This document shows, piece by piece, positions 34,138 through 42,199 of a stretch of 64,000 nucleotides of DNA. Position 1 is the first letter of the stretch. The number at the start of each line of letters is the position of its first letter. The notes under the pieces were generated by a model that saw only the letters and a program-made list of their open reading frames with translations, searched no databases and was not told the origin of the DNA. The translations under genes and the position numbers were made by a program. Source of the stretch: Streptomyces lydicus (GTDB lineage: Bacteria > Actinomycetota > Actinomycetes > Streptomycetales > Streptomycetaceae); assembly GCF_004125265.1 (NCBI RefSeq), contig NZ_RDTE01000003.1, forward strand, positions 5,084,001 through 5,148,000. Reading direction: 5' to 3'.

Positions 34138-34572
34138 ATGACCGCCACGATTTCTTACGACGAGGTCGAGGTCGGCACCGAACTCCCGGCGCAGACCTTC
34201 CCCGTGAGCCGCGCCACGCTCGTCCGGTACGCGGGCGCCTCCGGCGACTTCAACCCGATCCACTGGAACGAGAAGTTCGCCAAGGAGGTCGGGCTGCCGG
34301 ACGTCATCGCCCACGGCATGTTCACCATGGCCGAGGCGATCCGGGTGGTCACCGACTGGGCCGGCGACCCGGGTGCGGTCGCCGAGTACGGCGTGCGCTT
34401 CACCAAGCCCGTCGTCGTCCCCAACGACGAGACCGGTGCGCTGATCGAGGTCACCGCCAAGGTCGCCGCCAAGCTGGACGACGACGCCCGTACGGTCCGG
34501 GTCGACCTCACCGCGGTGAGCGCGGGCCAGAAGGTGCTGGGCATGTCCCGCGCCGTGGTCCGTCTCGCCTGA
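34138..34572 (+). CDS. MaoC-like dehydratase subunit, HadB type (catalytic)
   Basis: Protein of 144 residues carrying the hydratase-2 motif YAGASGDFNPIHWNE, whose aspartate and histidine are the catalytic dyad, then DVIAHGMFTMA. In mycobacteria HadB forms the 3-hydroxyacyl-ACP dehydratase with HadA or HadC, and the same gene order rpmG-hadA-hadB lies upstream of secE-nusG. Streptomyces make no mycolic acids, so the substrate here is open. Ribosome binding site AAGGAGG at the end of the preceding gene shows coupling. Confidence 0.92.
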   Translation: MTATISYDEVEVGTELPAQTFPVSRATLVRYAGASGDFNPIHWNEKFAKEVGLPDVIAHGMFTMAEAIRVVTDWAGDPGAVAEYGVRFTKPVVVPNDETGALIEVTAKVAAKLDDDARTVRVDLTAVSAGQKVLGMSRAVVRLA

Positions 34573-34620
34573 GCGGCCCCTTGCGGGGGCGGCCGGCCGG
34601 GCATCGCCGGACCGTCCCCG

Positions 34621-34626
34621 TACCCT
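34621..34626 (+). promoter_or_regulatory. -10-like hexamer placed for leaderless murB transcription
   Basis: TACCCT ends seven bases before the murB GTG, and no purine-rich ribosome binding site precedes that GTG. This is the geometry of leaderless actinobacterial genes, in which transcription starts at the start codon. The -35 region is poor. Confidence 0.4.
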
Positions 34627-34633
34627 TGGGCGC

Positions 34634-35689
34634 GTGCAGGAACTCCACGACGCGCCCCTCGCCCCGCTGACCACCTTCCGCCTCGGCGGACCGGCCACCC
34701 GCCTCGTCACGGCCACCACCGACGACGAGGTGATCGAGACGGTCCGTGCGGCCGACGAAGCCGGCACCCCGCTGCTGATCATCGGCGGCGGCAGCAACCT
34801 CGTGATCGGCGACAAGGGCTTCGACGGCACGGCCCTGCGCATCGCCACCCGCGGCTTCGCGCTCGACGGCACGGACCTCACCCTCGCCGCCGGCGAGAAC
34901 TGGTCCGACGCGGTCGCCCGTACGGTCGAGGCCGGACTGGCCGGTGTGGAGTGCCTGGCCGGCATCCCCGGCTCGGCGGGCGCCACCCCGATCCAGAACG
35001 TGGGCGCGTACGGCCAGGAGGTCTCCGCCACTATCACCGAGGTCGTCGCCTACGACCGCCGCGCCGGCGAGACCGTCACGATCCCGAACGCGGAGTGCGG
35101 CTTCTCGTACCGCCACAGCCGCTTCAAGGAGCATCCCGACCGGTTCGTGGTGCTGCGGGTGCGCTTCGCCCTGGAGAACGCCGGCGGCCTCTCCGCGCCC
35201 CTGAAGTACCCCGAGACGGCCCGTGCCCTCGGTGTCGAGGCCGGAGACCGGGTCCCGGCCGCCGTCGCCCGTCAGACCGTTCTGGCGCTGCGTGCCGGCA
35301 AGGGCATGGTGCTGGACGCCGAGGACCACGACACCTGGTCGGCCGGCTCCTTCTTCACCAACCCGATCCTCACCGAGGCCGAGCACGAGGTCTTCCTGCG
35401 GCGCGTCCAGGACCGCCTCGGCCCGGACACCGCCCCGCCCGCCTTCCCGGCCGGCGACGGCCTGGTGAAGACCTCCGCCGCCTGGCTCATCGACCGGGCC
35501 GGCTTCACCAAGGGCTACGGCAGTGGCCCGGCCCGTATCTCCACCAAGCACACCCTCGCGCTCACCAACCGCGGCAGGGCCACCACCGAGGACCTGCTCG
35601 CCCTGGCCCGCGAGGTCCGCGACGGTGTCCATGCGGCCTTCGGCGTCACGCTCGTCAACGAACCGGTGACGGTCGGCGTCAGCCTCTAG
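34634..35689 (+). CDS. murB: UDP-N-acetylenolpyruvoylglucosamine reductase
   Basis: FAD enzyme of 351 residues that reduces UDP-GlcNAc-enolpyruvate to UDP-MurNAc with NADPH, the second committed step of peptidoglycan synthesis. FAD-binding GGGSNLVIGD and GIPGSAGATPIQNVGAYGQE are present, SYRHSRFK matches the substrate-binding region, SAGSFFTNP has the catalytic serine, and the final glutamate is in LVNEPVTVG. It is a type I MurB of normal length. GTG start without a clear ribosome binding site. Convergent with the adenosine-deaminase gene. Confidence 0.96.
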   Translation: MQELHDAPLAPLTTFRLGGPATRLVTATTDDEVIETVRAADEAGTPLLIIGGGSNLVIGDKGFDGTALRIATRGFALDGTDLTLAAGENWSDAVARTVEAGLAGVECLAGIPGSAGATPIQNVGAYGQEVSATITEVVAYDRRAGETVTIPNAECGFSYRHSRFKEHPDRFVVLRVRFALENAGGLSAPLKYPETARALGVEAGDRVPAAVARQTVLALRAGKGMVLDAEDHDTWSAGSFFTNPILTEAEHEVFLRRVQDRLGPDTAPPAFPAGDGLVKTSAAWLIDRAGFTKGYGSGPARISTKHTLALTNRGRATTEDLLALAREVRDGVHAAFGVTLVNEPVTVGVSL

Positions 35690-35719
35690 GCGGGCGTTGG
35701 AAGGGTCGGTCACCGCAGG

Positions 35720-35747
35720 CCCCGGGGCGCCCCGAGCCGCCCCGGGG
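35720..35747. terminator. Bidirectional terminator between murB and the deaminase gene
   Basis: Perfect 10-base arms CCCCGGGGCG / CGCCCCGGGG with an eight-base loop, between two convergent stop codons. Confidence 0.6.
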
Positions 35748-35750
35748 ACG

Positions 35751-36794
35751 CTATGCGCCCAGCCAGCCGTCGATCTCCGCCAGCAGCCGCCGCTGTTCGT
35801 CCTGCGGGGCGCACGAGCCGCGGACCGACTGCCGGGCGAGTTCGGCCAGTTCGGCGTCCGTGAAGCCGTGTGAGGTGCGGGCGATCTCGTACTGCGCGGC
35901 CAGCCGCGCGCCGAACAGCAGCGGATCGTCCGCGCCCAGCGCCATCGGCACCCCGGCGTCGAAGAGCGCCCGCAGCGGTACGTCCTCGGGCTTCTCGTAG
36001 ACGCCCAGTGCCACATTCGACGCCGGGCACACCTCGCAGGTCACCCCGCGCGAGGCCAGCCGGCGCAGCAGCACGGGGTCCTCCGCGGCCCGTACGCCGT
36101 GCCCCACCCGGCCGGCGTGCAGATCGTCCAGGCAGTCCCGGACGCTGGCCGGCCCGGACAGCTCGCCGCCGTGCGGTGCCGCCAGCAGTCCGCCCTCCCG
36201 GGCGATGGCGAAGGCACGGTCGAAGTCCCGGGCGAAACCGCGGCGTTCGTCGTTGGACAGCCCGAAACCGATCACCCCACGGTCCGCGTAGCGCACCGCG
36301 AGGCGCGCCAGCGTGCGGGCGTCCAGCGGGTGCTTCATGCGGTTCGCGGCGACCACGACGCGGATACCGAGCCCGGTGTCACGGGAGGCGCCGTGCACCG
36401 CGTCCAGGATGATCTCCAGGGCCGGGATCAGCCCGCCCAGCCGCGGTGCGTACGAGGTCGGGTCGACCTGGATCTCCAGCCAGCGCGACCCGTCGCGGAC
36501 GTCCTCCTCGGCGGCCTCGCGGACCAGCCGCTGGATGTCCTCGGGCTCCCGCAGACACGACCGCGCGATGTCGTAGAGCCGCTGGAAGCGGAACCAGCCG
36601 CGCTCGTCCGTGGCCCGCAGCCGGGGCGGTTCACCGCTCCGCAGCGCCTCGGGCAGATGGACGCCGTACTTGTCGGCGAGCTCCAGCAGGGTCGCGGACC
36701 GCATCGAACCGGTGAAGTGCAGGTGCAGATGGGCCTTCGGCAGTCGGCGCAGGTCTCGAGGTGCGGCTCCGCCGCGGGCACGAACGCTCTCCAT
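35751..36794 (-). CDS. Adenosine-deaminase family protein
   Basis: Protein of 347 residues with all metal and catalytic elements of the family: H24 and H26 in KAHLHLHFTG, HGGELSGP (catalytic glutamate), GRVGHG, and GADDPLLF (metal aspartate). EVCPASN is also typical. It should deaminate adenosine or a related 6-aminopurine nucleoside. The usual HxHLDG motif reads HLHFTG, with threonine for the aspartate that contacts ribose in adenosine deaminase, so the substrate may differ. ATG 36794; minus strand, after the aminotransferase but with a terminator between. Confidence 0.88.
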   Translation of the reverse strand: MESVRARGGAAPRDLRRLPKAHLHLHFTGSMRSATLLELADKYGVHLPEALRSGEPPRLRATDERGWFRFQRLYDIARSCLREPEDIQRLVREAAEEDVRDGSRWLEIQVDPTSYAPRLGGLIPALEIILDAVHGASRDTGLGIRVVVAANRMKHPLDARTLARLAVRYADRGVIGFGLSNDERRGFARDFDRAFAIAREGGLLAAPHGGELSGPASVRDCLDDLHAGRVGHGVRAAEDPVLLRRLASRGVTCEVCPASNVALGVYEKPEDVPLRALFDAGVPMALGADDPLLFGARLAAQYEIARTSHGFTDAELAELARQSVRGSCAPQDEQRRLLAEIDGWLGA

Positions 36795-36868
36795 CCCAAG
36801 ATCTTGCCGTATGGGGGCGGTGCGCCGGTAGGGCCTTTCCCGAAGGGGTGTCCCAGGGAACGCGCGAA

Positions 36869-36896
36869 CGGGCGCCCGGAAGGCTCCGGACGCCCG
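36869..36896 (-). terminator. Terminator after the aminotransferase gene
   Basis: Twelve-position hairpin with one mismatch (arms CGGGCGCCCGGA and TCCGGACGCCCG), loop AGGC, 36 bases past the stop on the minus strand. Confidence 0.6.
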
Positions 36897-36931
36897 CTGC
36901 GGTGCACATACGAATTTTCGGATGTGCCTGA

Positions 36932-38167
36932 TTACTTGGCCTCCGCCAGCAGCTTCTGCAGCCGCGACACGCCCTCGACCAGGTCCTCGTCGCCCAGCGC
37001 GTAGGAAAGTCGCAGGTAGCCGGGGGTGCCGAAGGCCTCACCCGGGACGACGGCGACCTCCGCCTCCTCCAGGATCAGCCCGGCCAGCTCGACGCTGGTC
37101 TGCGGGCGCTTGCCGCGGATCTCCTTGCCCAGGAGCTCCTTGACCGACGGGTACGCGTAGAACGCGCCCTCCGGCTCCGGGCACAGCACGCCGTCGATCT
37201 CGTTGAGCATCCGCACGATCGTGCGGCGGCGGCGGTCGAAGGCGACCTTCATCTCCTCGACGGCCGTCAGATCACCGGAGACCGCCGCGATGGCCGCGGC
37301 CTGGGCGACGTTGGAGACATTGGACGTGGCGTGCGACTGGAGGTTCGCGGCGGCCTTGATGACGTCCTTGGGGCCGATCGCCCAGCCCACCCGCCAGCCG
37401 GTCATCGCGTACGTCTTCGCCACGCCGTTGACGATGATGCACTTGTCGCGCAGCTCCGGCACGACCACCGGCAGCGACGAGAACTCGGCGTCTCCGTAGA
37501 CCAGGTGCTCGTAGATCTCGTCGGTCAGCACCCACAGGCCGTGCTCGGCGGCCCAGCGGCCGACCGCCTCCACCTGCTCGCGGGTGTAGACCGCACCGGT
37601 CGGGTTCGACGGCGATACGAAGAGCAGCACCTTGGTGCGCTCCGTACGGGCCGCCTCCAGCTGCTCGACGGTCACGCGGTAGCCGGTGGTCTCGTCGGCG
37701 ACCACGTCGACCGGGACACCGCCCGCGAGCCGGATCGACTCCGGGTAGGTGGTCCAGTACGGGGCGGGGACGATGACCTCGTCGCCCGGGTCGAGGATCG
37801 CGGCGAACGCCTCGTAGATGGCCTGCTTGCCGCCGTTCGTCACCAGGACGTTCGCGGCCTCGATCTCGTAGCCGGAGTCACGCAGCGTCTTCGCGGCGAT
37901 CGCCGTCTTGAGCTCGGGGAGGCCGCCGGCCGGGGTGTAGCGGTGGTACTTCGGGTTGCGGCAGGCCTCGATCGCCGCCTCGACGATGTAGTCGGGCGTG
38001 GGGAAGTCGGGCTCACCGGCACCGAAGCCGATCACCGGGCGCCCGGCCGCCTTGAGGGCCTTCGCCTTGGCGTCGACGGCGAGGGTGGCGGACTCGGAGA
38101 TCGAACCGACGCGGGCCGAGACCCGGCGTTCGGTGGGGGACGATGCGGAAGGGGTTGCAGCGCTCAT
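36932..38167 (-). CDS. aspC: Aspartate aminotransferase (class I, pyridoxal phosphate)
   Basis: Enzyme of 411 residues from ATG 38167. It transfers the amino group between aspartate and 2-oxoglutarate. IGFGAGEPDFPTP, TNGGKQAIYEAF, SPSNPTGAVYT and VNGVAKTYAMTGWRVGW, which contains the lysine that binds the cofactor, are those of the subgroup I-beta (Thermus-type) enzymes. The frame is open further upstream but without a start signal. The position between add-like gene and tRNA-Trp/secE is conserved in Streptomyces. Confidence 0.94.
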   Translation of the reverse strand: MSAATPSASSPTERRVSARVGSISESATLAVDAKAKALKAAGRPVIGFGAGEPDFPTPDYIVEAAIEACRNPKYHRYTPAGGLPELKTAIAAKTLRDSGYEIEAANVLVTNGGKQAIYEAFAAILDPGDEVIVPAPYWTTYPESIRLAGGVPVDVVADETTGYRVTVEQLEAARTERTKVLLFVSPSNPTGAVYTREQVEAVGRWAAEHGLWVLTDEIYEHLVYGDAEFSSLPVVVPELRDKCIIVNGVAKTYAMTGWRVGWAIGPKDVIKAAANLQSHATSNVSNVAQAAAIAAVSGDLTAVEEMKVAFDRRRRTIVRMLNEIDGVLCPEPEGAFYAYPSVKELLGKEIRGKRPQTSVELAGLILEEAEVAVVPGEAFGTPGYLRLSYALGDEDLVEGVSRLQKLLAEAK

Positions 38168-38247
38168 ACAGGCATCGTTGCAGACCTCTGAGGAGCCCGT
38201 TGCACGGGTTTGCGGGCGCCACCCGGGAGGACCCCAAAGGATCCTGT

Positions 38248-38276
38248 TCGACGCCTGGCTCCGAACCACGTACACT
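38248..38276 (+). promoter_or_regulatory. Candidate promoter toward tRNA-Trp/secE
   Basis: TCGACG (38248-38253), 17 bases, TACACT (38271-38276). It would start transcription about 75 bases before tRNA-Trp. Confidence 0.4.
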
Positions 38277-38318
38277 CGCTGATCGTTGGCTCCGAACAGG
38301 CCGCCGCGGCGCACGCAC

Positions 38319-38347
38319 TTAGTGCAGTCGACCGCATGCGGTAGGTT
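38319..38347 (+). promoter_or_regulatory. Candidate promoter directly before tRNA-Trp
   Basis: TAGGTT (38342-38347) is a good actinobacterial -10 hexamer 13 bases before the tRNA; the -35 position (TTAGTG, 17 bases away) is weak. Confidence 0.4.
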
Positions 38348-38360
38348 GGGGGAACCACAA

Positions 38361-38433
38361 AGGGTCGTAGCTCAATTGGTAGAGCACTGGTCTCCAAAAC
38401 CAGCGGTTGGGGGTTCAAGTCCCTCCGGCCCTG
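38361..38433 (+). tRNA. tRNA-Trp (CCA)
   Basis: 73 bases: acceptor AGGGTCG/CGGCCCT, anticodon stem CTGGT/ACCAG with loop CTCCAAA (anticodon CCA at 38394-38396), T arm GGGGG-TTCAAGT-CCCTC, discriminator G as is universal for bacterial tRNA-Trp. No encoded CCA. It is linked to secE, as in many actinobacteria. Confidence 0.97.
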
Positions 38434-38540
38434 CTACACGCACTCTCCACCGCAGTGCGTGCACGCGTACGTATGAAATGCACCGCCGTGCGGCTCAACC
38501 GGGCGCGGCACGGCCACGACCCGGATTCAGGTGAGGACGA

Positions 38541-38837
38541 GTGACGGACGCCCTGGGCTCCATCGACATGCCTGAGCGCGGTCATTCCGAGGACGACGCC
38601 GCGGAATCCCAGAAGAAGCCCCGCCGTGGCGGCAAGCGCGGCAAGAAGGGCCCCTTCGCGCGCCTCGCGCTCTTCTACCGCCAGGTCGTGGCGGAGCTCC
38701 GCAAGGTTGTCTGGCCCACGCGTAGCCAGCTGTCGACGTACACCAGTGTGGTGATCGTCTTCGTTGTCATCATCATCGGTCTCGTAACCGTGATTGACTT
38801 GGGAATCAACCGAGTCGTCGGGTACGTCTTCGGCTGA
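38541..38837 (+). CDS. secE: Preprotein translocase subunit SecE
   Basis: Protein of 98 residues: acidic N-terminus, a lysine-rich amphipathic region (KKPRRGGKRGKK), FYRQVVAELRKVVWPTR, which is the family signature, and one membrane helix (about 70-90). It stabilises SecY in the Sec translocon. GTG start with GAGGACGA upstream. Followed 73 bases on by nusG. Confidence 0.97.
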   Translation: MTDALGSIDMPERGHSEDDAAESQKKPRRGGKRGKKGPFARLALFYRQVVAELRKVVWPTRSQLSTYTSVVIVFVVIIIGLVTVIDLGINRVVGYVFG

Positions 38838-38910
38838 TCCCGCGGAGGGCGCCTCAGCGGGCGCCCCTTTCGCATGTTCAACCCCTTGAAGCCAGGAAGA
38901 AGCAGCCACC

Positions 38911-39777
38911 GTGTCTGACCCGAACCTGAACGACGCCGCCGACTCCGCAGAGCCGGCAGCGGCCGACGTTGACGCGGCTGCCTCGGCCGAGGTCGAGGGC
39001 GACGACACCGCGCTTGAGATCGTCGAGGCCGCCGACGAGGTCGACGAGCTCGACTCCGAGGACGCCGCCGCCGGCGAGCCCGCCGAAGAGGCCGCGGTGC
39101 ACGTCGAAGAGGACGCCGAGGCCGCCGTCGAGGTCGCCGAGGACGAGGAGCAGGAGCCGGTCGACCCGGTGGCCGCCCTCCGTGACGAGCTCCGTGGCCT
39201 GCCCGGCGAGTGGTACGTCATCCACACCTACGCCGGTTACGAGAACCGCGTGAAGACCAACCTCGAGCAGCGTGCCGTCTCGCTGAACGTCGAGGACTTC
39301 ATCTTCCAGGCCGAGGTGCCGCAGGAAGAGGTCGCGCAGATCAAGAACGGCGAGCGCAAGACCATCCGCCAGAACAAGCTCCCCGGCTACGTTCTCGTGC
39401 GCATGGACCTGACGAACGAGTCCTGGGGCGTCGTCCGCAACACCCCGGGCGTCACCGGCTTCGTCGGCAACGCCTACGACCCCTACCCGCTGACGCTGGA
39501 CGAGATCGTCAAGATGCTCGCCCCGGAGGCCGAGGAGAAGGCCGCCAAGGAGGCCGCCGCGGCCGAGGGCAAGCCGGCGCCGTCGCGCAAGGTCGAGGTC
39601 CAGGTGCTGGACTTCGAGGTGGGCGACTCCGTCACCGTCACCGACGGTCCGTTCGCGACGCTGCAGGCGACGATCAACGAGATCAACGCCGACTCGAAGA
39701 AGGTCAAGGGCCTCGTCGAGATCTTCGGCCGCGAGACCCCGGTCGAGCTGAGCTTCGACCAGATCCAGAAGAACTAG
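38911..39777 (+). CDS. nusG: Transcription termination/antitermination protein NusG
   Basis: Protein of 288 residues. The first 90 residues are an acidic, glutamate/alanine-rich extension usual in actinobacteria. The NGN domain begins at EWYVIHTYAGYENRVK and the KOW domain lies at the end (GDSVTVTDGPFATLQATI ... ELSFDQIQ). It binds RNA polymerase, and Rho or the ribosome through KOW. GTG start. Ends in front of a strong terminator separating it from rplK. Confidence 0.97.
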   Translation: MSDPNLNDAADSAEPAAADVDAAASAEVEGDDTALEIVEAADEVDELDSEDAAAGEPAEEAAVHVEEDAEAAVEVAEDEEQEPVDPVAALRDELRGLPGEWYVIHTYAGYENRVKTNLEQRAVSLNVEDFIFQAEVPQEEVAQIKNGERKTIRQNKLPGYVLVRMDLTNESWGVVRNTPGVTGFVGNAYDPYPLTLDEIVKMLAPEAEEKAAKEAAAAEGKPAPSRKVEVQVLDFEVGDSVTVTDGPFATLQATINEINADSKKVKGLVEIFGRETPVELSFDQIQKN

Positions 39778-39797
39778 GTTCTTCCGGAACACCAGCC

Positions 39798-39848
39798 AAA
39801 CCGACCAGGTCAGACGGGCTCACAGCCGGTCTGACCTGCTCGGTTTTT
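39798..39848 (+). terminator. Strong intrinsic terminator after nusG
   Basis: Stem of 14 pairs with one mismatch (39801-39815 with 39829-39843), an inner GGCT/AGCC extension, and a T5 tract at 39844-39848 matched by an AAA before the stem. One of few terminators in the window with a U-tract. Confidence 0.88.
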
Positions 39849-39850
39849 GG

Positions 39851-39881
39851 CCGCACGACGATACCCGTTATCGTGGTGCGG
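39851..39881 (+). promoter_or_regulatory. Hairpin in the rplK leader
   Basis: Arms CCGCACGACGATA and TATCGTGGTGCGG pair at 12 of 13 positions around CCCGT, directly after the nusG terminator and 62 bases before rplK. L1 proteins bind the leader of their own operon, so this could be part of that control site; alternatively TATCGT inside it may be a -10 hexamer. Confidence 0.35.
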
Positions 39882-39943
39882 TATGCCTCCATCCGGATGA
39901 CCGGATGGATCGGCGAAACCTCTCACTAGGACCCGGAGAGAGC

Positions 39944-40378
39944 ATGCCTCCCAAGAAGAAGAAGGTCACGGGGCTTATCAAGCTCCAGATCAGCGCCGGC
40001 GCCGCAAACCCGGCCCCGCCGGTCGGCCCCGCGCTGGGCCAGCACGGCGTCAACATCATGGAGTTCTGCAAGGCCTACAACGCCGCGACCGAGTCGCAGC
40101 GTGGCATGGTCGTGCCGGTGGAGATCACGGTCTACGAAGACCGTTCCTTCACCTTCATCACCAAGACCCCGCCGGCCGCGAAGCTCATCCTGAAGGCCGC
40201 GGGCGTGGAGAAGGGCTCCGGCGAGCCGCACAAGACCAAGGTCGCCAAGATCACGCGCGACCAGGTCCGTGACATCGCCACCACCAAGATGCCCGACCTG
40301 AACGCCAACGACCTGGACGCCGCCGAGAAGATCATCGCCGGCACCGCCCGTTCCATGGGCATCACGGTCGAGGGCTGA
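39944..40378 (+). CDS. rplK: 50S ribosomal protein L11
   Basis: L11 of 144 residues from ATG 39944 (GGAGAGAG upstream). [20 protein letters not shown] is the conserved N-terminal domain with the proline helix that contacts thiostrepton, and the C-terminal domain binds 23S rRNA. L11 is needed for stringent-factor activation by uncharged tRNA. Forms an operon with rplA. Confidence 0.98.
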
Positions 40379-40460
40379 TCCCAGCCCCTCAGGCACCACC
40401 CGTGGCAGGACCAGGCGCTGGTCCGCACCACGACTCCACCCCACTGCACCAGGAGCAGAA

Positions 40461-41177
40461 GTGAAGCGCAGCAAGACTCTTCGCAACGCGGACGCGAAGA
40501 TCGACCGGGAGCGCGTGTACGCCCCCCTCGAGGCCGTCCGTCTCGCCAAGGACACCGCGTCCGTCAAGTTCGACGCGACCGTCGAGGTTGCCATGCGTCT
40601 GGGTGTCGACCCGCGCAAGGCCGACCAGATGGTCCGTGGCACCGTGAACCTCCCGCACGGCACCGGTAAGACCGCCCGGGTCCTGGTCTTCGCGACCGGT
40701 GACCGTGCAGCGGCCGCGGAAGCCGCCGGCGCCGACATCGTCGGCTCGGACGAACTGATCGACGAGGTCTCCAAGGGCCGTCTGGACTTCGACGCCGTCG
40801 TCGCCACCCCGGACCTCATGGGCAAGGTCGGCCGCCTCGGCCGCGTGCTCGGTCCGCGTGGTCTGATGCCGAACCCGAAGACCGGCACCGTCACCCCGGA
40901 TGTCGCCAAGGCTGTCACCGACATCAAGGGCGGCAAGATCGAGTTCCGCGTGGACAAGCACGCGAACCTCCACTTCATCATCGGCAAGGTCTCCTTCGAC
41001 GAGACCAAGCTGGTGGAGAACTACGCCGCGGCGCTCGAGGAGATCAACCGCCTCAAGCCGTCCGCCGCCAAGGGCCGCTACATCAAGAAGGCGACCGTCA
41101 CCACCACGATGGGCCCCGGCATCCCGCTGGACGCCAACCGCACCCGCAACCTCCTCGTCGAGGACGAGGCCGTCTGA
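40461..41177 (+). CDS. rplA: 50S ribosomal protein L1
   Basis: L1 of 238 residues, GTG start with AGGAGCAG upstream. MPNPKTGTVTPDVAKAV and GRLGRVLGPRGLMPNPK belong to the family core. L1 forms the mobile stalk at the E site and usually represses its own mRNA. Ends 35 bases before a long terminator hairpin. Confidence 0.98.
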   Translation: MKRSKTLRNADAKIDRERVYAPLEAVRLAKDTASVKFDATVEVAMRLGVDPRKADQMVRGTVNLPHGTGKTARVLVFATGDRAAAAEAAGADIVGSDELIDEVSKGRLDFDAVVATPDLMGKVGRLGRVLGPRGLMPNPKTGTVTPDVAKAVTDIKGGKIEFRVDKHANLHFIIGKVSFDETKLVENYAAALEEINRLKPSAAKGRYIKKATVTTTMGPGIPLDANRTRNLLVEDEAV

Positions 41178-41212
41178 TCTCCCCGATCGACGCCTCGTAG
41201 CGCGTGATCCAC

Positions 41213-41256
41213 GCGTCAGGCCCCGTTTCTCCCGGTGGAGAGACGGGGCCTGACGC
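41213..41256 (+). terminator. Terminator after rplA
   Basis: Twenty-pair stem (left arm GCGTCAGGCCCCGTTTCTCC, one G-T pair) with loop CGGT. Confidence 0.85.
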
Positions 41257-41326
41257 ATATGCGGTCAGTGGCCTGCACTACAGTCGCCCCCGAGGTCGAA
41301 ACACATGATCCAAGGGGGAGCCTCAC

Positions 41327-42199
41327 ATGCGCAGCACGCGTATAGCCGCCGCCGTGGCGGGTGCCGTGATTCTGGTGGGCGGTCTGAGCGCCTGCGACAA
41401 CAACGAGGGCGGCAAGGCGTCCGGCGGCGGGAGCAGCAGCACCGGCGGCAGCGACGCGGGCGGGAAGCCGGACCCGGCGCAGAATCCGGCGGACGCGCTG
41501 AAGGCCGCCCAGCAGGCCACCAAGGCCAAGAAGACCGCGAAGATCGAGGGCTCCACCACCTCGACCATGGCCGGCAAGCAGGTGAAGCAGTCCACCAAGG
41601 GCGGGCTGGACTGGTCGCAGGGCATGCGGATGAGCGTGGAAAACACCATGGACGTCGCCGGGAGCTCCGGTAAGCCGCTCAAGCCGATCAAGGCGATCTA
41701 CGCCGAGGACGCCGTGTACATGAACATGGGCGCCGCGCTGCCCGGTGGCAGCGGCAAGCCCTGGACGAAGTACCCCTACAGCGCCCTGTCGAAGAAGCTG
41801 GGCGGCTCGGGCGCTGTGCTCCAGGAGGCGCTGCAGAAGGCCGACCCGAGCCAGGCGATCGAGCTGCTGGCCGCCTCCGGCTCGGCCAAGGCCGTCGGCA
41901 AGGAGGACGTCAACGGCGTCCAGGCGACGCACTACACCGGCACCCTGAAGCTGGACCAGCTGAGCGACAAGCTCGGCAAGGACCTCCGCGACATGATGCG
42001 CAAGCAGTTCGCACAGGGCGGCGCGAAGAGCGAGCAGCTCGACGTCTGGATCGATTCCGACAACCTGCTGGTCAAGAAGCGGGAGAAGCTCGACGGCAAG
42101 CAGCCCGGCGACTCCACCGTGTTCTACACGGGCTACGGCACCAAGGTCGACGTGTCCCCGCCGCCGGCGGACCAGACATCGACCGCGCCCGGCGTCTGA
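41327..42199 (+). CDS. Secreted lipoprotein (LolA/LppX-like)
   Basis: Protein of 290 residues. The signal peptide (1-22) ends in the lipobox GLSAC, so C23 is lipidated and the protein is anchored on the outer face of the membrane. A Ser/Gly-rich linker follows to about 48; the rest (KIEGSTTSTMAGK, EDVNGVQATHYTGTLKL, LDVWIDSDNLLVKKR) follows the LppX/LprG-type half-barrel pattern. Role unknown, perhaps lipid carriage. It sits alone between rplA and rplJ with terminators on both sides. TACAGT at 41279-41284 may be its -10. Confidence 0.88.
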   Translation: MRSTRIAAAVAGAVILVGGLSACDNNEGGKASGGGSSSTGGSDAGGKPDPAQNPADALKAAQQATKAKKTAKIEGSTTSTMAGKQVKQSTKGGLDWSQGMRMSVENTMDVAGSSGKPLKPIKAIYAEDAVYMNMGAALPGGSGKPWTKYPYSALSKKLGGSGAVLQEALQKADPSQAIELLAASGSAKAVGKEDVNGVQATHYTGTLKLDQLSDKLGKDLRDMMRKQFAQGGAKSEQLDVWIDSDNLLVKKREKLDGKQPGDSTVFYTGYGTKVDVSPPPADQTSTAPGV

